NCBI GenBank assembly: GCA_029939785.1
Contig: JAOZSG010000122.1
Span: 1-9,152, forward strand
Length of the DNA: 9,152 nucleotides
From: Fidelibacterota bacterium
GTDB taxonomy: Bacteria; Fidelibacterota; UBA2242; JAFGTP01
Direction of reading: 5' to 3'
The notes below the pieces were generated by a model. It did not search any database. It had not been told where the DNA came from and worked only from the letters and a program-made list of their open reading frames with translations. The position numbers were made by a program, and so were the translations under genes. Shown piece by piece: positions 6,630 to 9,152 of the stretch (position 1 is the first letter of the stretch; each line of letters starts with the position of its first letter).

Positions 6630-6635
6630 CCTCCT
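6630..6635 (-). promoter_or_regulatory. Strong Shine-Dalgarno of flgE
   Basis: AGGAGG stands 5 nt before the flgE ATG and is the only full-consensus ribosome site here; the other genes have partial sites (GAGAGG, AAGGA, AGGAAAA) or none. It fits the very high copy number of hook protein. The CCTCC at 6667-6671 in the leader is complementary to it. Confidence 0.8.
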
Positions 6636-6643
6636 TTTTGTAT

Positions 6644-6694
6644 TCCGCATCAATCAGTCAGCGGATGGAGGGCTTCCTCGGAGAGGACCAGCCC
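6644..6694 (-). ncRNA. GC-rich structured leader of flgE, candidate cis-regulatory RNA
   Basis: Between the small operon gene and flgE, bases 6655-6694 are about 67% G+C (27 of 40) in a window near 30%. The minus-strand RNA forms hairpin 1: GGGCT (6694-6690) pairs with AGCCC (6674-6670), and TCCTC (6687-6683) pairs with GAGGA (6679-6675), with a GG bulge and a UCC loop, giving 10 pairs. Hairpin 2 is TCCGC (6665-6661) with GCGGA (6648-6644) around a 12-nt loop. The CCTCC at 6671-6667 overlaps the last two bases of hairpin 1 and can pair with the flgE ribosome site GGAGG (6634-6630). Forming one structure would weaken the other. There is no U-tract, so it is not a terminator. I recognise no known riboswitch class in it. 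Confidence 0.5.
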
Positions 6695-6705
6695 ATATTT
6701 ATTAT

Positions 6706-7113
6706 TTATACTATTGCTACACTGTCAATATTTGTAAAAATATTTCCTCTTGTATTAAGTTGATCAACTGCTGTTACAACAGTTTTGTTTTTAATACTTA
6801 CTATATATGCACTATTATCCATCATAATAACTGAATTTACAGAACCTTTCTTTTCTGCTTCTTTTATACCATTCTCCAATCTTGAAATATTTTCAGAATT
6901 TAAATGGATATTTCGATCTTCAATTCTTTTCATTGCATGAGAAGAAAACTTTAAATCTGTGCTCGACTTAATTTTATTTTTAAGAACATCTGAAAATAAA
7001 TTTCTCTCTGCTCTGAATTGACCAAGTTTTTTTGATCCTTGTAAAAATGTTTTCTCAACCTGTTTTGTATTAACAGGATTGTTCATTTTTATCTGTAATT
7101 CACCTATTTTCAT
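6706..7113 (-). CDS. Flagellar operon protein (TIGR02530-like), between flgD and flgE
   Basis: This 135-aa soluble protein matches the small family often annotated only as 'flagellar operon protein' and found beside flgD and flgE in many phyla. The conserved parts are visible: FSSHAMKRIEDRNI (56-69), a helix LENGIKEAEKKGS (79-91), then DNSAYIVSIKNKTVVTAVD (99-117) and IFTNIDSVAIV (125-135). The first 50 residues are basic and variable. There is no signal peptide or membrane segment, so it acts in the cytoplasm or is exported through the flagellar system. Its exact role is not established; the position suggests help in hook assembly. The start is ATG 7113 with a ribosome site AGGAAAA in the end of flgD, and only 1 nt separates it from the flgD stop. 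The assignment is from memory of the family pattern, not from a search. Confidence 0.85.
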   Translation of the reverse strand: MKIGELQIKMNNPVNTKQVEKTFLQGSKKLGQFRAERNLFSDVLKNKIKSSTDLKFSSHAMKRIEDRNIHLNSENISRLENGIKEAEKKGSVNSVIMMDNSAYIVSIKNKTVVTAVDQLNTRGNIFTNIDSVAIV

Positions 7114-7114
7114 T

Positions 7115-7858
7115 TTATTTTCCTGCTATTGTTTTTTCTGATGAAGAAATTGAATGATTTGTTGTGTATTGATCATTTGCTAATATTTCAATCACAGATG
7201 AGAATGGTGCTTTTTGTCCGGAATTTAATATTAAAAAGGTTCCATCTTGTTCATACCTGACACCAGTAACAGTACCTATCATATAATTAGTTACGTCAAT
7301 TTTTTTACCATCTGAATCACTAGCTTCAACTTTAAAATGATATTCTCTGTCTTCTGAAAGATAGTTTCCATTATTATCTTTTCCATCCCAATCTATTGTA
7401 TGATTGCCACTAACTATTCCTGATTTTTCAATTGTTTTAACTGTATCACCCTTTTCATCAAGAATTGTAATTTTTACTGTACTTGCACTTTTGGATAGAT
7501 TGAAAGATACCTGACCTGTTTTATTGTCATTTATTATTACAGAATCACCATGGACTTTTGCATTTTTTCCAACTAATGTAGTTGACATTGTATTGGTAAT
7601 TGCCTGAGTCAACATTAATTCGAGTTTATTACCTTCTGCCATACTTGATGCCATTTGTTCTAACTGTTCTACCTGACTGAATTGTGCAATTTGTGAAGCC
7701 ATATCCTGACTTTCCATAGGACTCAGTGGATCCTGATGCTGAAGTTGAACTGTTAGTAACTTTAAAAAATCATTTTTCCCCATTTGTCTGGTAGCAACAT
7801 TTGTTGAAGCAGATGCTTGTGGTAATGGTGAGTTAATTATTGCACTTGATTCTAACAT
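7115..7858 (-). CDS. flgD: Flagellar hook cap / hook assembly scaffold protein FlgD
   Basis: FlgD caps the growing hook and lets FlgE subunits polymerise beneath it, and it is then replaced. Residues 27-67 hold the conserved N-terminal region: MGKNDFLKLLTVQLQHQDPL, then SPMES, then QIAQFSQVEQL, which serves export and assembly. After a helix and a Thr/Ser stretch, residues about 97-225 form the beta-rich core, with a FlgD Ig-like part (VKITILDEKGDTVKTIEKSG then HTIDWDGKDNNG) and a Tudor-like strand set ending VTGVRYEQDGTFLILNSG. At 247 aa it is of normal length; the last 20 residues (Asn/Ser/Thr-rich) are an uncertain tail. The start is ATG 7858 with AAGGA about 9 nt upstream, 11 nt after the fliK stop. 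No signal peptide is present, as expected for a protein secreted by the flagellar export system. Confidence 0.96.
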   Translation of the reverse strand: MLESSAIINSPLPQASASTNVATRQMGKNDFLKLLTVQLQHQDPLSPMESQDMASQIAQFSQVEQLEQMASSMAEGNKLELMLTQAITNTMSTTLVGKNAKVHGDSVIINDNKTGQVSFNLSKSASTVKITILDEKGDTVKTIEKSGIVSGNHTIDWDGKDNNGNYLSEDREYHFKVEASDSDGKKIDVTNYMIGTVTGVRYEQDGTFLILNSGQKAPFSSVIEILANDQYTTNHSISSSEKTIAGK

Positions 7859-7869
7859 AATTTATCCTT

Positions 7870-9152
7870 TCAGGCTAATATTTCCATTGTGTTATATCCA
7901 TAGTTCTTAGTATGTTGTTGAACTGTTGGATTTGAAATATCAATCTTGTTTTTATTGTTAGATGTATTTTTGTATTTATTGAAATTTTTATAGGATTTTT
8001 CCCATGACTGTTGTTTGTTGTTATTATCAATATCAACTTCGAGCGATGATAACAATACACCTTTATCATTCAGATTTTGTTGAATTTCCGGCAATTGTTT
8101 TTGCATCAATGTTTTTACTTCATTGGATTCTACGATGATTAATCCATGATCTTCTGATTTTTGTCTGTTATATTGTACTTGTATTTTGCCCATTTCTTTT
8201 GCATCAATTGTAAATGTAGAGAAATTCATTCTATTTGATTCTGCTAATGTTAATAATTTTGATATTTTATAAATCATTGAAGTCATTGAAGTAAACATAG
8301 AAGTTTCAGTATTATGGATTGGTTTTTCAACAACATTTGATTGAATTTTTTCAAGATTTTGATTAGTAATTAATGGGTTAATTTTGTCAGATTTTTCTAA
8401 AACTTCGTTAAAATCAATCTGTTTATTAAGAATATTTTTAGCAGAATTATTTTCTACTGCTACTGAATTATCCATTTTTGTTGTGGAAGGATTATTGTTT
8501 TCTTTATCGGAAAAATTATCTTTATTATTGTTTTGGTCAGAATTATTATTTCCAAGAGCAATTTTTTCTGGATTATTATATATTTTGTTAGATGATTTTT
8601 CCTGGTGAATTTCAGGAATATTTTGTTTTTCCATTACAGGTAAATTCAATACCTTATCTGCTTCCACATTCTTATTATTTAAAGTTTCTACAGGTTTGTC
8701 ATTAATAACTTCATTTTTAATATTATTTAAATGTTCCTGTAAATCCCTTCTGGAAATTGCAGGAATTTGTGTAAATGTATTTTTAGTTAATGGGGTATCA
8801 AATTGAGTTGATAAATTTTTACTACTATTAAGAATATTAATATTTTTATCAAGTTGAGAACCATTTTCTATATTAACAATTGGATCCTTCTGAGTAAGTA
8901 AATCATTTATTGTTTGTTTTTCAATATGTTGGTTGTTAACTGTTTGATTTGAAATAATGTTTTGTATTGGAGTTTTTACCTGATCATTGGCAATCTCAAT
9001 TTTAGTTAAATCAATTTCAGGTTTTTGAACATTGTTTAATTGATTTGCAGGTTGTTGTAAAACGGGCTCTTTCACTATTGTATTTTGATCAGAATTTGTT
9101 GTGGCTTGTTTATCAATATTCAGATTATTTGCAACTTGATTTTGATTATTGT
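7870..9152 (-). CDS. fliK: Flagellar hook-length control protein FliK (C-terminal part, cut by window edge)
   Basis: FliK measures hook length and switches the export gate from hook to filament substrates. The frame is open to the window end: 25 further codons lie upstream of the GTG at 9075-9073, with the same Asn/Gln-rich make-up, so that GTG is probably internal and the true start lies outside. The N-terminal and middle parts (about 8300-9152) are low complexity, rich in Asn, Lys, Gln and Ser, as expected of a disordered ruler. The conserved C-terminal domain spans about 8020-8300: STFTIDAKEMGKIQVQYNRQ, then HGLIIVESNEVKTLMQKQLP, then NLNDKGVLLSSLEVDID. This follows the FliK pattern of an 'L.P..LG.v.v' strand, a strand with E or S before R or T, and a helix 'L...L...G'. 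The tail (Asn/Lys/Gln-rich) is typical. The position before flgD supports the call. Confidence 0.88.
   Translation of the reverse strand, partial: NNQNQVANNLNIDKQATTNSDQNTIVKEPVLQQPANQLNNVQKPEIDLTKIEIANDQVKTPIQNIISNQTVNNQHIEKQTINDLLTQKDPIVNIENGSQLDKNINILNSSKNLSTQFDTPLTKNTFTQIPAISRRDLQEHLNNIKNEVINDKPVETLNNKNVEADKVLNLPVMEKQNIPEIHQEKSSNKIYNNPEKIALGNNNSDQNNNKDNFSDKENNNPSTTKMDNSVAVENNSAKNILNKQIDFNEVLEKSDKINPLITNQNLEKIQSNVVEKPIHNTETSMFTSMTSMIYKISKLLTLAESNRMNFSTFTIDAKEMGKIQVQYNRQKSEDHGLIIVESNEVKTLMQKQLPEIQQNLNDKGVLLSSLEVDIDNNNKQQSWEKSYKNFNKYKNTSNNKNKIDISNPTVQQHTKNYGYNTMEILA

Noticed and set aside
6658..6696. 12-codon frame (MGWSSPRKPSIR) in the flgE leader, possible leader peptide
   Set aside because: It lies wholly inside the GC-rich hairpin region, has no ribosome site before its ATG, and its residues suggest no attenuation signal. 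Kept only as a possibility.
7875..8069. Second minus-strand frame of 64 codons overlapping the end of fliK
   Set aside because: An alternative frame of the low-complexity A/T-rich fliK tail; no independent signal.
7870..9075. fliK starting at GTG 9075
   Set aside because: The frame stays open upstream to the window edge with the same composition, and no ribosome site precedes the GTG. The gene is cut, not started, here.
1..9152. CRISPR array, tRNA/rRNA, insertion sequence or prophage parts
   Set aside because: No regularly spaced repeats, tRNA-like cloverleaf, transposase or phage gene seen; all coding space is accounted for by flagellar genes.

Overview
The window is a flagellar gene cluster in which every gene lies on the minus strand, so transcription runs from high to low coordinates. 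In transcription order it holds: the C-terminal part of fliK (cut by the right edge), flgD, a small conserved 'flagellar operon protein' gene, flgE (hook), motA, motB, fliL, fliM, a long fliN/fliY-type gene, and the first 83 codons of a probable fliO (cut by the left edge). This is the widespread hook / stator / C-ring / export-gate gene order. No flbD/swrD gene lies between flgE and motA, where spirochaetes and Firmicutes usually have one. By eye the DNA is about 30% G+C, with many Asn/Lys/Ile codons and long A/T homopolymers. The gene order and the long FlgE with two inserted modules suggest an AT-rich flagellated bacterium, perhaps Deferribacterota, Cloacimonadota, Spirochaetota or similar. 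I cannot fix the phylum from this sequence.

Layout. 7870-9152 is fliK (hook-length control), 7115-7858 flgD (hook cap), 6706-7113 the small operon protein, and 4717-6624 flgE. These four genes are tightly spaced except for an 81-nt gap before flgE. That gap holds a 40-nt GC-rich stretch which folds into a strong hairpin, and it carries a CCTCC sequence able to pair with the flgE Shine-Dalgarno. A clear terminator-like hairpin (4649-4684) follows flgE. motA (3771-4583) and motB (3079-3778) overlap by 8 nt. The recognisable MotB protein is not in frame with its natural ATG, because the two are separated by a run of 13 A residues that breaks the frame by one base. After motB come a weak hairpin and a very AT-rich gap of 380 nt with a good sigma70-like promoter overlapped by a perfect 9-bp inverted repeat. 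fliL, fliM, fliN/fliY and fliO then follow with gaps or overlaps of 0-14 nt.

How it works together. FliK, FlgD, the operon protein and FlgE build the hook. MotA/MotB form the ion-driven stator and FliL supports it. FliM and FliN/FliY form the switch that binds CheY-P, and FliO starts the export-gate genes beyond the window. The sequence suggests three transcription segments: fliK-flgE, motAB, and fliL onward. The points most worth checking are the motB A13 frame break, the flgE leader RNA, the promoter/palindrome before fliL, and a FliN whose N-terminal domain keeps a CheC-like phosphatase motif.
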